A stretch of DNA of 64,000 bases, from positions 787,497 through 851,496 of the forward strand of contig NZ_LMLB01000001.1 of NCBI RefSeq assembly GCF_001421785.1. The letters are read 5' to 3'. The position numbers and the translations under genes were made by a program. Positions 17,327 through 28,585 of the stretch are shown one piece after another (within the stretch, counting starts at the first letter, position 1; every line of letters starts with the position of its first letter). The DNA comes from Sphingomonas sp. Leaf33 (GTDB lineage Bacteria; Pseudomonadota; Alphaproteobacteria; Sphingomonadales; Sphingomonadaceae). The notes under the pieces were generated by a model. That model saw only the letters and a list, made by a program, of their open reading frames with translations, was not told where the DNA came from and ran no database searches.

Positions 17327-19528
17327 ATGGCAATCCAGATCCGCAAGAGCCTCGCCGAGCCGGAAACCGACCAGAGCTTCGTGCCGCATCGCCCGGCACG
17401 TCCACCCAAGGCGGAAGGGGGGCGACGGTTCGAAATCGTCAGCGAATACCAGCCGTCCGGCGACCAGCCGACGGCGATCCAGGAACTGGTGACGCAGGTC
17501 GAAGCCGGCGAGCGTGACCAGGTGCTGCTGGGCGTCACCGGATCGGGCAAGACCTTTACGATGGCGCAGGTGATCGAGCGCGTGCAGCGCCCCGCGCTGA
17601 TTCTCGCGCCGAACAAGATCCTGGCGGCGCAGCTCTATGGCGAGATGAAATCGTTCTTCCCGAACAACGCGGTCGAATATTTCGTCAGCTACTACGATTA
17701 TTACCAGCCCGAGGCCTATGTGCCGCGGTCGGATACCTATATCGAAAAGGAAAGCTCGACCAACGAGGCAATCGACCGGATGCGCCATTCGGCGACGCGG
17801 TCGCTGCTGGAGCGCGACGACGTTATCATCGTCGCGTCGGTCAGCTGCCTCTATGGTATCGGCTCGGTCGAAACCTATTCGGCGATGATCTTCGACCTTA
17901 AGAAGGGCCAGTCGGTCGACCAGCGCGAGATCGTCCGCAAGCTGGTCGCGCTGCAGTACAAGCGCAACGACGCCGCCTTCCAGCGCGGCAATTTTCGCGT
18001 GCGCGGCGACAATCTCGAGATATTTCCTTCGCACTATGAGGACAGCGCGTGGCGCGTGTCGTTCTTCGGCGACGACATCGAGGAGATCGTGGAATTCGAT
18101 CCGCTGACCGGCAAGAAGGTCGCCAGCCTGGATTACGTCCGCGTCTATGCCAACAGCCACTATGTGACGCCCGGGCCGACGCTGAAACAGGCGACCGAAG
18201 CGATCAAGTTCGAGCTGGCAGACCGGCTGCAGGAACTGGTGACGGAAGGGAAACTGCTGGAGGCACAGCGGCTGGAGCAGCGTACGAATTTCGACCTAGA
18301 GATGATCGCGGCGACGGGCAGTTGCGCAGGAATCGAGAACTACAGCCGCTTCCTGACCGGGCGGATGCCGGGCGAGCCGCCGCCCACCTTGTTCGAATAT
18401 CTGCCCGAGAACGCGCTGCTGTTCGTCGACGAAAGCCACCAGACGATCGGCCAAATCAACGGCATGTCGCGCGGCGACCACCGTCGTAAGATCACGCTGG
18501 CGGAATATGGCTTCCGGCTTCCCTCGGCGATCGACAACCGCCCTTTGCGGTTCAACGAGTGGGACGCGATGCGCCCGCAGACGACCTATGTCTCGGCGAC
18601 GCCGGGCGAATGGGAGATGGAGCAGACCGGCGGCGTCTTCGCCGAACAGGTCATCCGCCCGACGGGGCTGATCGACCCGCCGGTCGAAATCCGGCCGGTC
18701 GAGGAGCAGGTTCAGGACCTGATCCAGGAGTGCAAGAAGACCACCGACATGGGCTACCGCACCCTCGTCACCACGCTGACCAAGCGGATGGCCGAGGACC
18801 TGACCGAATACATGCACGAGGCGGGTCTGAAGGTCCGCTACATGCACTCCGACGTCGAGACGCTGGAGCGGATCGAGCTGATCCGTGACCTCAGGCTGGG
18901 GGTGTACGACGTGCTGATCGGCATCAACCTGCTGCGCGAGGGGCTCGACATCCCCGAATGCGGACTGGTCGCGATCCTGGATGCGGACAAGGAAGGCTTC
19001 CTGCGTTCCGAAACCTCGCTGATCCAGACCATCGGCCGCGCCGCGCGTAACGTGGAGGGGCGGGTGATCCTCTATGCCGACCGCATGACCGGCAGCATGG
19101 AACGCGCGATCAACGAAACGAACCGCCGCCGCGAGAAGCAGCAGGCGTACAACGCCGAACACGGCATCACGCCCACGACGATCAAGCGAAACATCGGCGA
19201 CATCATCGCCCATGTCGCATCGAAGGATCAGGTGACGGTCGAGATCGACGAGGACCGCCCGCACATGGTCGGCCACAACCTGCGCGCGTACATCGAGGAG
19301 CTCGAAAAGAAGATGCGCGATGCCGCGGCGAACCTGGAATTCGAGGAGGCCGGACGCCTGCGCGACGAAATCCGCAGTCTGGAGCAGGAGGAACTCGGCC
19401 TGCCGGTCGAGGAACACCGCGCGCCGGTGATGGGCCGCTCGAACGAAGGCAAGCCCGGCACGCGCAAGACGCGCTATGGCAAGCAGCAGAAGACGCGGAT
19501 GGCGGGGGGCTCGCGGCGGGCGCGGTGA
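17327..19528 (+). CDS. uvrB: excinuclease ABC subunit UvrB
   Basis: A 733-residue nucleotide-excision repair helicase-like subunit. Walker [10 protein letters not shown] is near residue 67, and the damage-probing beta hairpin [20 protein letters not shown] is near 127. The DEAD-like box is FVDESH, and the C-terminal helicase motifs are [13 protein letters not shown] and [13 protein letters not shown] domain (about 640-680) that contacts UvrC ends the conserved part, followed by a basic tail. ATG 17327 is consistent with family length; the longer frame from 17183 overlaps the preceding gene. Confidence 0.97.
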   Translation: MAIQIRKSLAEPETDQSFVPHRPARPPKAEGGRRFEIVSEYQPSGDQPTAIQELVTQVEAGERDQVLLGVTGSGKTFTMAQVIERVQRPALILAPNKILAAQLYGEMKSFFPNNAVEYFVSYYDYYQPEAYVPRSDTYIEKESSTNEAIDRMRHSATRSLLERDDVIIVASVSCLYGIGSVETYSAMIFDLKKGQSVDQREIVRKLVALQYKRNDAAFQRGNFRVRGDNLEIFPSHYEDSAWRVSFFGDDIEEIVEFDPLTGKKVASLDYVRVYANSHYVTPGPTLKQATEAIKFELADRLQELVTEGKLLEAQRLEQRTNFDLEMIAATGSCAGIENYSRFLTGRMPGEPPPTLFEYLPENALLFVDESHQTIGQINGMSRGDHRRKITLAEYGFRLPSAIDNRPLRFNEWDAMRPQTTYVSATPGEWEMEQTGGVFAEQVIRPTGLIDPPVEIRPVEEQVQDLIQECKKTTDMGYRTLVTTLTKRMAEDLTEYMHEAGLKVRYMHSDVETLERIELIRDLRLGVYDVLIGINLLREGLDIPECGLVAILDADKEGFLRSETSLIQTIGRAARNVEGRVILYADRMTGSMERAINETNRRREKQQAYNAEHGITPTTIKRNIGDIIAHVASKDQVTVEIDEDRPHMVGHNLRAYIEELEKKMRDAAANLEFEEAGRLRDEIRSLEQEELGLPVEEHRAPVMGRSNEGKPGTRKTRYGKQQKTRMAGGSRRAR

Positions 19529-19552
19529 CGCCCCGGAAGGCGTTCCGGGGCG
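19529..19552 (+). terminator. hairpin downstream of uvrB
   Basis: A perfect 10-bp stem CGCCCCGGAA with loop GGCG lies immediately after the uvrB stop. There is no T-run, so termination may be weak or factor dependent; the stem may instead protect the mRNA end. Confidence 0.5.
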
Positions 19553-19581
19553 AACAGCGTCTGTTATCACTTCAATATTCT

Positions 19582-19604
19582 CGTACTGATATGGAGGCAG
19601 TACG
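19582..19604 (+). promoter_or_regulatory. hicA translation-initiation palindrome
   Basis: A perfect 7-bp inverted repeat CGTACTG ... CAGTACG encloses ATATGGAGG, so the hicA Shine-Dalgarno lies in the loop and the right arm ends one base before the ATG. It could be a HicB operator in DNA or a hairpin restraining toxin translation in RNA. Confidence 0.55.
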
Positions 19605-19859
19605 ATGACCAAGATCGGCAAACTTTATGCGTCGGTTCTGACCAACCCGGGCGGCACGCTCAACTTTCGCGACTTCGAGCGATTGGTTCTCGCTGCTGGC
19701 TTCGTGCTGATGCGCATCCGTGGTAGTCACAGGGCCTATCGTCACGCAGCCGCCGACAGACTTTTGGTGATCCAGCCGCGCGGCAAGGAGGCCAAGCCCT
19801 ATCAGGTGCGGGAATTTCTCGATATGATCGAAGAATATCAGCTGACGGTGGAAGATTGA
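19605..19859 (+). CDS. hicA: HicA-family mRNA interferase toxin
   Basis: An 84-residue protein of the HicA toxin family. It has the dsRBD-like alpha-beta-beta-beta-alpha layout with the catalytic histidine in IRGSHRAYRH (about residue 46) and the C-terminal strand/helix KPYQVREFLDMIEEY. HicA proteins cleave mRNA and tmRNA until bound by HicB. It is first in the operon, followed by the antitoxin gene with a one-base overlap (TGATG). At 84 residues it is slightly longer than minimal HicA (about 60), with a short N-terminal extension. Confidence 0.87.
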   Translation: MTKIGKLYASVLTNPGGTLNFRDFERLVLAAGFVLMRIRGSHRAYRHAAADRLLVIQPRGKEAKPYQVREFLDMIEEYQLTVED

Positions 19860-20086
19860 TGGACCATCGCTACCATATCAACGTGTTCTGGTCGGCCGAA
19901 GATTCTTGCTGGATTGCAGACGTGCCCGATCTTCGTCCGTGCTCCGCGCATGGGAGGACCCCGATCGAGGCAATGGAGGAAGCTCAGGTTGCGATCGACT
20001 TGTGGCTGGAGGTCGCGCAGGAAACGGGGCTACCGATCCCGGAGCCCCGCTACCGTCCTGCAATCTACGCCGTTCGCGCCGCCTGA
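19859..20086 (+). CDS. hicB: HicB-family antitoxin (partial HicB fold)
   Basis: A 75-residue antitoxin. The N-terminal part, YHINVFWSAEDSCWIADVPDL, is the degraded RNase H-like HicB fold (sequence to strand pattern Y-x-I-x-hydrophobic, DxxCWIADVPDL), and helix EAMEEAQVAIDLWLEVAQE follows. Long HicB proteins carry a C-terminal DNA-binding domain; here only a short tail is present, so if the pair is autoregulated the DNA contacts must come from elsewhere. The ATG at 19859 shares its A with the hicA stop; a TTG at 19856 is unlikely. Confidence 0.85.
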   Translation: MDHRYHINVFWSAEDSCWIADVPDLRPCSAHGRTPIEAMEEAQVAIDLWLEVAQETGLPIPEPRYRPAIYAVRAA

Positions 20087-20089
20087 CGC

Positions 20090-20464
20090 TCAACCCTCGC
20101 GCAGGTCCTCGGTCCTCGTGCCGTAATAGCCCGCGACTCGGTCGGCGTAGGCCTGGTCGAACGTCGGCGCGGTGTTCGCCCAGCTCGGGCCGCCTTCCAG
20201 CAGGCGCTTGTCGACGGTGATCGTGTAGAGGTCGTGCGCGATGTCGTAGGTCAGCAGTTCGAACGGCACGGCGTAGAAGCTCTTACCCATCCCCAGGAAG
20301 CCACCCAGGCTCAGCACGGCGTGCGTGGTGCGGCCGGTGCCCTTGTGGACCATCAGCGCGTGGACCGTGCCGACGCTGTTGCCGTCGCGGCTCTGGACCT
20401 TCAGCGTGTTGGCGACGCTTGCCTGGACCAGCAGGATCGTGCCGGCGTCGATTTCGGTGGTCAT
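20090..20464 (-). CDS. PRC-barrel domain-containing protein
   Basis: A 124-residue cytoplasmic protein. The central part (about 15-85) has the PRC-barrel pattern: KVQSRDGNSVGTVHALMVHKGTGRTTHAVLSLGGFLGMGKSFYAVP, here cited from residues 23-70, followed by a short linker and a C-terminal helix (FDQAYADRVAGYYG). PRC-barrel proteins occur in photosynthetic reaction centres and RNA metabolism, and as stand-alone stress proteins in alphaproteobacteria. The ATG at 20464 has AAAGAG upstream. It converges with hicB (3 bases apart) and diverges from the lipoprotein gene. Specific role unknown. Confidence 0.82.
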   Translation of the reverse strand: MTTEIDAGTILLVQASVANTLKVQSRDGNSVGTVHALMVHKGTGRTTHAVLSLGGFLGMGKSFYAVPFELLTYDIAHDLYTITVDKRLLEGGPSWANTAPTFDQAYADRVAGYYGTRTEDLREG

Positions 20465-20602
20465 CTCTTTCAATCCTGATTCAGGTTGGGTGTGTCGTCT
20501 TGGGGGAACCGGCGGGGCGGGGCTCGGTTCCCCCGCGGCGCATACCGTCCCGACCGATCGGTGGTTGAGGCGGGCGGTGCACTCGTCCATGACGGAGCCG
20601 TG

Positions 20603-21127
20603 ATGCGTCCTTTCCTCCTCGCCGGCCTGGCCGGATCGATCGCCCTGTCCGCCTGCGTGCCCACGGCTGAGGCGCCGCCGCCCGCGCCTGCGCGGCCGAT
20701 TCCCCGGCCGGTCCGGATGCCGGTGGCCACGATCCCTGCACCGCCGCCGTCGTCGGACTGGCGCGACTGGGCGCTGACGCCGGGGACGTGGCGCTATGCG
20801 GCCGATCCGCGCGGCAGCCGGGCGACGTTCGGACAGGGCGGGGTGCCGGTCCTGACGCTGACGTGCGATCGCGCCGGCACTGTCGTGCGGATGGTGCGCG
20901 GCGGAACCGCGACGACGACGCTGACCGTGCGGACCAGCACGACCGCGCGCAGCCTGGCCGCGCAGACGGTAGCGGGCGGGGTGGAGGCGGTGCTGCCCGC
21001 TGGCGATCGCCTGCTAGATGCGATGGGGTTCAGTCGCGGCCGCTTCGTGGTCGAGGGTGGACCCACGCCGCTGGTCGTGCCGGCCTGGGCCGAAGTGCTG
21101 CGCGTCGTCGAGGACTGCCGCGGCTGA
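20603..21127 (+). CDS. hypothetical lipoprotein
   Basis: A 174-residue protein with a lipoprotein signal (LAGSIALSACVP, Cys near 16) and a proline/alanine-rich linker (about 20-48) that would span away from the membrane. The remainder (DWALTPGTWRYAADPRGSRATF, then beta-strand-rich segments ending VVEDCRG) is predicted to be a small beta domain; I recognise no catalytic motif. Similar lipoproteins are common among sphingomonads with unknown function. It is monocistronic and divergent from the PRC-barrel gene, with about 139 bases between them. Confidence 0.75.
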   Translation: MRPFLLAGLAGSIALSACVPTAEAPPPAPARPIPRPVRMPVATIPAPPPSSDWRDWALTPGTWRYAADPRGSRATFGQGGVPVLTLTCDRAGTVVRMVRGGTATTTLTVRTSTTARSLAAQTVAGGVEAVLPAGDRLLDAMGFSRGRFVVEGGPTPLVVPAWAEVLRVVEDCRG

Positions 21128-21184
21128 GTGCCGGCGCTTGCGACGAACCGAGGAGTCTTACGGCATGTGCACGCAAAACAAGTC

Positions 21185-21213
21185 TTGAAAGCACGGGCAG
21201 GACGATTCACATT
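21185..21213 (+). promoter_or_regulatory. candidate promoter of the small structured transcript
   Basis: TTGAAA (21185-21190) and CACATT (21208-21213) are spaced by 17 bases, giving an expected start near 21220, just at the first hairpin of the locus. The -10 match is weak. Confidence 0.35.
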
Positions 21214-21270
21214 CGCTGGGTGCCGAGCAACCGGCACGATCGTGTTCAACAAGCGAAAGGAGGTGATCCG

Positions 21271-21327
21271 ATGTCTCATGGTTCAGCAGTGGGTTCGGTT
21301 CAGTTCGTTCGGGAGACGCGCGTCTGA
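21271..21327 (+). CDS. 18-residue mini-ORF with perfect ribosome binding site
   Basis: ATG at 21271 follows AAGGAGGTGATCC, which is complementary to the 3' end of 16S rRNA over a long stretch; that strength is rare for an accidental ORF. The peptide is MSHGSAVGSVQFVRETRV. Its stop codon abuts the closing stem of the structured region downstream, so translation could influence folding. No leader-peptide codon bias for a single amino acid is evident. Function unknown; it could be a leader peptide or the coding part of a dual-function RNA. Confidence 0.45.
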   Translation: MSHGSAVGSVQFVRETRV

Positions 21328-21470
21328 CCTGACGCGCGGACCAGGCGGCGACGCCGGTCCGTGAGGGTGCGCGGGGGGTATCCTCCCCCAATCAACGCCG
21401 CCCGCGTCAGGTTGCAGAGGCTCGCATGGTTTCCCGGGCTGGAGCTCTCCGGCCGCTGACCATGTCGGAG

Positions 21471-21515
21471 GTCGTCGGGGTCGTCGTGAGACGCCCCGGC
21501 GGCCTCTTTCTTTTT
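21471..21515 (+). terminator. intrinsic terminator of the small RNA locus
   Basis: A long stem GTCGTCGGGG / CCCCGGCGGC is capped, after a bulged T, by CGTC-GTGA-GACG (a GNRA tetraloop) and followed by CTCTTTCTTTTT. It is the clearest rho-independent terminator in this part of the window. Confidence 0.8.
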
Positions 21516-21634
21516 AAGCGGGCGGCCGGCGATTTGCCGAGGCAAATCGCGGACTCGCCACGGCGGGCAGCGGGGTCGCGAAGCGATCCCGTCTGACGGA
21601 GTGGCGGAATAAAATCTTCTTGAAACGGTGGCCC
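21516..21634. other. intergenic palindromes
   Basis: Two further hairpins, GCGATTTGCC/GGCAAATCGC (21529-21550, perfect 10 bp) and CGGGGTCGC/GCGATCCCG (21571-21591, one mismatch), sit between the small RNA terminator and the end of the minus-strand STAS-like gene. They may end that transcript; I see no gene here. Confidence 0.5.
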
Positions 21635-22030
21635 TCAACCAGCGTCGGGAGGCTCCGGCGCCAGTACCCAGGCCAGCGCCTCCTCCCGAGTCGCGAAAAA
21701 CCGCACCTCCGGCCGCTCGGCCAGCAGCCGCCGGGCCTGGATGCGCGACAGCATCGTCCCCGTCACCATGCCGATCCGGCGAGACCGGACGACGGGCGCG
21801 CGCATCATCGCCTCCATCGCCTCGGCGACCTCCTGCGACTGGGTGCCTGCGCGCGTATAGTCGCACACCGACACCGGCGCGCGACCGGTTTCGTCAAGGA
21901 TGCGTTTGGCGGCAGCTGCGATGGCCCGACCGAAGGCGTGAACGTCGGCAAGGGTCCAGAACCCGATGATCGCGGATTCGAACAGGCCCGTGTCGGGATG
22001 TACGTCGACCGTGAAGCGTGCGCTGTCCAT
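21635..22030 (-). CDS. STAS/SpoIIAA-like domain protein
   Basis: A 131-residue cytoplasmic protein with the alternating strand/helix pattern of SpoIIAA-like (STAS-related) proteins: FTVDVHPDTGLFESAIIGFW, helix ADVHAFGRAIAAAAKR, strand APVSVCDYTRAG, helix EVAEAMEAMMRA, strand RRIGMVTGTM, and a final FFATREEALAWVLA. No phosphorylatable serine in the SpoIIAA position is obvious, so a phospho-switch role is uncertain. It follows thyA on the same strand after 45 bases and might be co-transcribed. Confidence 0.7.
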   Translation of the reverse strand: MDSARFTVDVHPDTGLFESAIIGFWTLADVHAFGRAIAAAAKRILDETGRAPVSVCDYTRAGTQSQEVAEAMEAMMRAPVVRSRRIGMVTGTMLSRIQARRLLAERPEVRFFATREEALAWVLAPEPPDAG

Positions 22031-22075
22031 CGCGGAGGCTTAGCCGTAAAGGCGTTTACGCCGCGTTGCCGCCAG

Positions 22076-23005
22076 TCACACCGCGACCGGCGCGGCGATA
22101 TGGGCGTGCGGATCGTAACCGGTGACCGCGAAGTCGCCGATTGCATAGTCGAAGATGCTGTCGGGCCGCCGCGCGATCGTGAGGCGCGGTTCGCCGCGGG
22201 GCTCGCGCGCCAGTTGTTCGGCGACCAGATGCGCGTGGTTGAGATAGACGTGCGCGTCGCCGCAGCTCCACACCAGCTCGCCCGGCTCCAGGTCGCATTG
22301 CTGCGCCAGCATCCGGACGAGCAGCGCTGCGGAAAAGGCGTTGAAGGCGAAACCCAGGCCCAGGTCGCATGATCGCTGCCACAGCATCCCCGACAGTTTG
22401 CCGCCGGAGACGTGATACTGGTACGTCATGTGGCATGGCGGCAGCGCCATCGCGTCGAGTTCGGCGACGTTCCAGCCGGTAAAGATATGCCGGCGCGACG
22501 TGGGATTGGTGCGCAGCGACGTGACGAGCGCGGCGATCTGGTCGATCCCGCGCTCCGCCTTGCGATACAGGCCGTCGCCGACCGGTTCGTACACCGGCCA
22601 GTCGACCCATTGCTTGCCGTAGACCGGGCCCAGTTCGCCCCAGCGTGCGGCAAACGCGTCGTCGGCCAGGATGCGGGCCTCGAACGCGTCCCGGTCCAGC
22701 GTCTCGCCGCTTGCGCGGTTGTAGGCGTCGAGCGGCCAGTCGGTCCAGATGTGGACGCCCTGTTCGACCAGGCCGCGGATGTTGGTGCTGCCCGAGAGGA
22801 ACCACAGCATCTCGCGCGCCGCGGTCTTCCACGCGACGCGCTTCGTCGTCAGCAGCGGCACGCGATCGTCGGACAGGTCGAAGCGCATCGTCGGGCCGAA
22901 CAGCGACCGCGTGCCGACGCCGGTCCGGTCGCGCCGCTCGTCGCCGCGCTCCCACACGTCGCGCAGGAGGTCGAGATACTGCTGCTCGTAATGCGTCGCG
23001 GTCAT
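22076..23005 (-). CDS. thyA: thymidylate synthase
   Basis: A 309-residue enzyme that methylates dUMP to dTMP using methylenetetrahydrofolate. The catalytic cysteine is in ALPPCHMTYQYH (about residue 190), the folate/dUMP contacts RTGVGTRSLFG near the N-terminus and QRSCDLGLGFAFN after the active site. It is longer than the 264-residue E. coli enzyme because of an insertion around residues 85-150 (ASGETLDRDAFEARILADD and following), a known variable region of ThyA. Presence of ThyA usually implies dependence on DHFR for folate recycling. Confidence 0.96.
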   Translation of the reverse strand: MTATHYEQQYLDLLRDVWERGDERRDRTGVGTRSLFGPTMRFDLSDDRVPLLTTKRVAWKTAAREMLWFLSGSTNIRGLVEQGVHIWTDWPLDAYNRASGETLDRDAFEARILADDAFAARWGELGPVYGKQWVDWPVYEPVGDGLYRKAERGIDQIAALVTSLRTNPTSRRHIFTGWNVAELDAMALPPCHMTYQYHVSGGKLSGMLWQRSCDLGLGFAFNAFSAALLVRMLAQQCDLEPGELVWSCGDAHVYLNHAHLVAEQLAREPRGEPRLTIARRPDSIFDYAIGDFAVTGYDPHAHIAAPVAV

Positions 23006-23146
23006 GCACCCGGTTCTTAGGGAGCGATCCGGCCGGCGACAACGGTCGAGCGGGCACTACGGAAATTACGTAAAACCGCGATCACGCGTGAGTGCCCGGG
23101 AGGAAATTCTTAAGTCTCGCTGCGGTAGTTCGTGGCGGTGTCGAGC

Positions 23147-27395
<4,249 letters not shown>

Positions 27396-27426
27396 TCGCG
27401 CGCTGAGCCGCCGCTCGACCGGATTA

Positions 27427-27705
27427 GGGTCTGTACTCAATCAGGACGGGGATCGTGATCGCCCGCAGGAAGGCGCTGGCGAGGAGTGCCGCGCAGCAGG
27501 TAGCGGCGCTACCTGCAAGCAAGCGACGACGACCAGCGCCTTCCTGCGGGCGACGGCTTTGCCGCGGGCCGTTTTTGGCCCAGGGCGGCGTCGCGAGCCG
27601 AGAAAGCCCTGGGGTCACGATGCCATAGCATCGCTCCGCTCCTCGCTTCTTGCCCCGAACCAAAATCGGCTCCGTCACGACCCCGTCCTAATTGAGTACA
27701 GGCCC
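27427..27705. mobile_element. MITE-like element, 279 bp, TA target duplication
   Basis: The ends are imperfect inverted repeats of about 32 bases (GGGTCTGTACTCAATCAGGA at the left, GGGCCTGTACTCAATTAGGA reading in from the right), each flanked by TA (27425-27426 and 27706-27707). Inside, a 19-20 bp inverted repeat (GCCCGCAGGAAGGCGCTGG, near 27460 and 27533) and the palindrome GCAGGTAGCGGCGCTACCTGC-like stretch near 27496 add symmetry. The 84-codon frame on the minus strand has no transposase features. It looks like a non-autonomous derivative of an IS that duplicates TA (IS630 or IS5-related groups do so); the family is not established. Confidence 0.7.
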
Positions 27706-27715
27706 TAGTCGTCGG

Positions 27716-28105
27716 TCAGCTTGTCCATCGCCGGCCCGCAGGGGTGAACAGCATCGCGATGGCCGCGATCTGCAACACGCCGGCGATCGCGCCCAGCAGG
27801 ATCGCAGGCTCGTTCCAGCGACCGGGGCCCACGCGCACGGCGGTCAGCAGCGCGATGGCGCCAAGGACGACCAGCACCCATTTCGCGGTCACGCTGCCCG
27901 TGCGGGTGATCGCCAGGCCGAGCAGCGGCATCAGCCACGGTACGCCGAAGGTGAAGGCGATGGCGAGCGGTGTCCCGTCGACCTCCGCGCGGCGTCCGAA
28001 CAGGCCCAGCAGATGGGCGGTCTCGAACAGCGCGGCGGCGAGCAGGGTGAGTTCAAACAGGCGTTCGGTCACCAGCGGACGCGCGGCGGTCGTCAGATCA
28101 GACAT
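27716..28105 (-). CDS. hypothetical four-helix membrane protein
   Basis: A 129-residue protein with four predicted helices (about 14-34, 45-65, 72-92, 101-120) and no recognised motif; the sequence begins MSDLTTAARPLVTERLFELT. The start overlaps the end of the MarR gene by 13 bases, so it is the last gene of the long minus-strand peptide cluster. Such small proteins next to MarR regulators may be regulated targets or immunity-like proteins; the latter is speculation prompted by the peptide context. Confidence 0.7.
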   Translation of the reverse strand: MSDLTTAARPLVTERLFELTLLAAALFETAHLLGLFGRRAEVDGTPLAIAFTFGVPWLMPLLGLAITRTGSVTAKWVLVVLGAIALLTAVRVGPGRWNEPAILLGAIAGVLQIAAIAMLFTPAGRRWTS

Positions 28106-28569
28106 GTCGAATACTCCTGGGGCTGGTTGGCGGAGGACAGGCGGGCGGCCGATCGCTCGATCAAGGCGGTCATGCGGGTGAGGCCGGTTTCGCTGATCGC
28201 CAGCAGGATCGACCGGCGATCGAACGGGTTCGGCCGGCGACTGACGAGCTTGCGATCGGACAGATAGTCGATGACGCGCAGCGCGGTGGTCATCGACGTC
28301 CGGCCGCTGGCACACAGCTCGCCCACCGTCATCTCGCGCCGATCGCAGGCGGCCAGCGCCAGCGCGAGCAGCATGTCCCACGCCGGGTCGGCGAGCATGT
28401 TGTGGCCGAACAGGTCGCGGCGGGTTCCGCGCGTTTCATAGGCGTTGGCTAGGATGACCCGCCAGCGTCGGATCTGCGCGACCAGCGGGTCGGGCAGGCC
28501 GATCGGCACGTCCGGCACGACCGGGGCCGGTGCTGTGTCGATTATGTCCCTTTGCAGCATGGCATGCAT
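28093..28569 (-). CDS. MarR-family transcriptional regulator
   Basis: A 158-residue winged-helix regulator. After an N-terminal helix (about 30-50) the reading head is REMTVGELCASGRTSMTTALRVIDYL with recognition helix TTALRVIDYLSDRKLVSRRP and wing NPFDRRSILLAISETGL (near 100-125). The DRR wing signature is typical of MarR. ATG 28569 is preceded by AGGAG nine bases away. It sits after the exporter gene, so it may control the peptide operon or the downstream membrane protein; the ligand is unknown. Confidence 0.85.
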   Translation of the reverse strand: MHAMLQRDIIDTAPAPVVPDVPIGLPDPLVAQIRRWRVILANAYETRGTRRDLFGHNMLADPAWDMLLALALAACDRREMTVGELCASGRTSMTTALRVIDYLSDRKLVSRRPNPFDRRSILLAISETGLTRMTALIERSAARLSSANQPQEYSTCLI

Positions 28570-28585
28570 ATCGGTTCTCCTTGCC

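Larger units (their letters stand above)
21220..21515 (+). ncRNA. structured small RNA locus with internal mini-ORF
   Basis: About 300 bases with dense potential structure: hairpin GTGCCG/CGGCAC (21220-21237), then an ideal Shine-Dalgarno and mini-ORF (21271-21327). Next, a three-way-junction-like unit is closed by CCTGACGCG/CGCGTCAGG (21328-21336 with 21403-21411). It contains a hairpin with a GCGA tetraloop (GGACC..GGTCC) and a GGGGG/CCCCC hairpin. A hairpin GGCTGGA/TCCGGCC follows, and a strong intrinsic terminator ends at 21515. The next gene is on the opposite strand, so this is a self-contained transcription unit. It is not 4.5S RNA, RNase P RNA or tmRNA as far as I can see. Confidence 0.5.

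Noticed and set aside
21128..21515. tmRNA, RNase P RNA or 4.5S RNA in this gap
   Set aside because: No tRNA-like ends with CCA, no GAGGAAAGTCCGGGC-like core, and no 4.5S apical motif were seen.
27424..27678. 84-codon minus-strand frame inside the MITE
   Set aside because: No transposase features, made of the inverted-repeat sequence; treated as non-coding.
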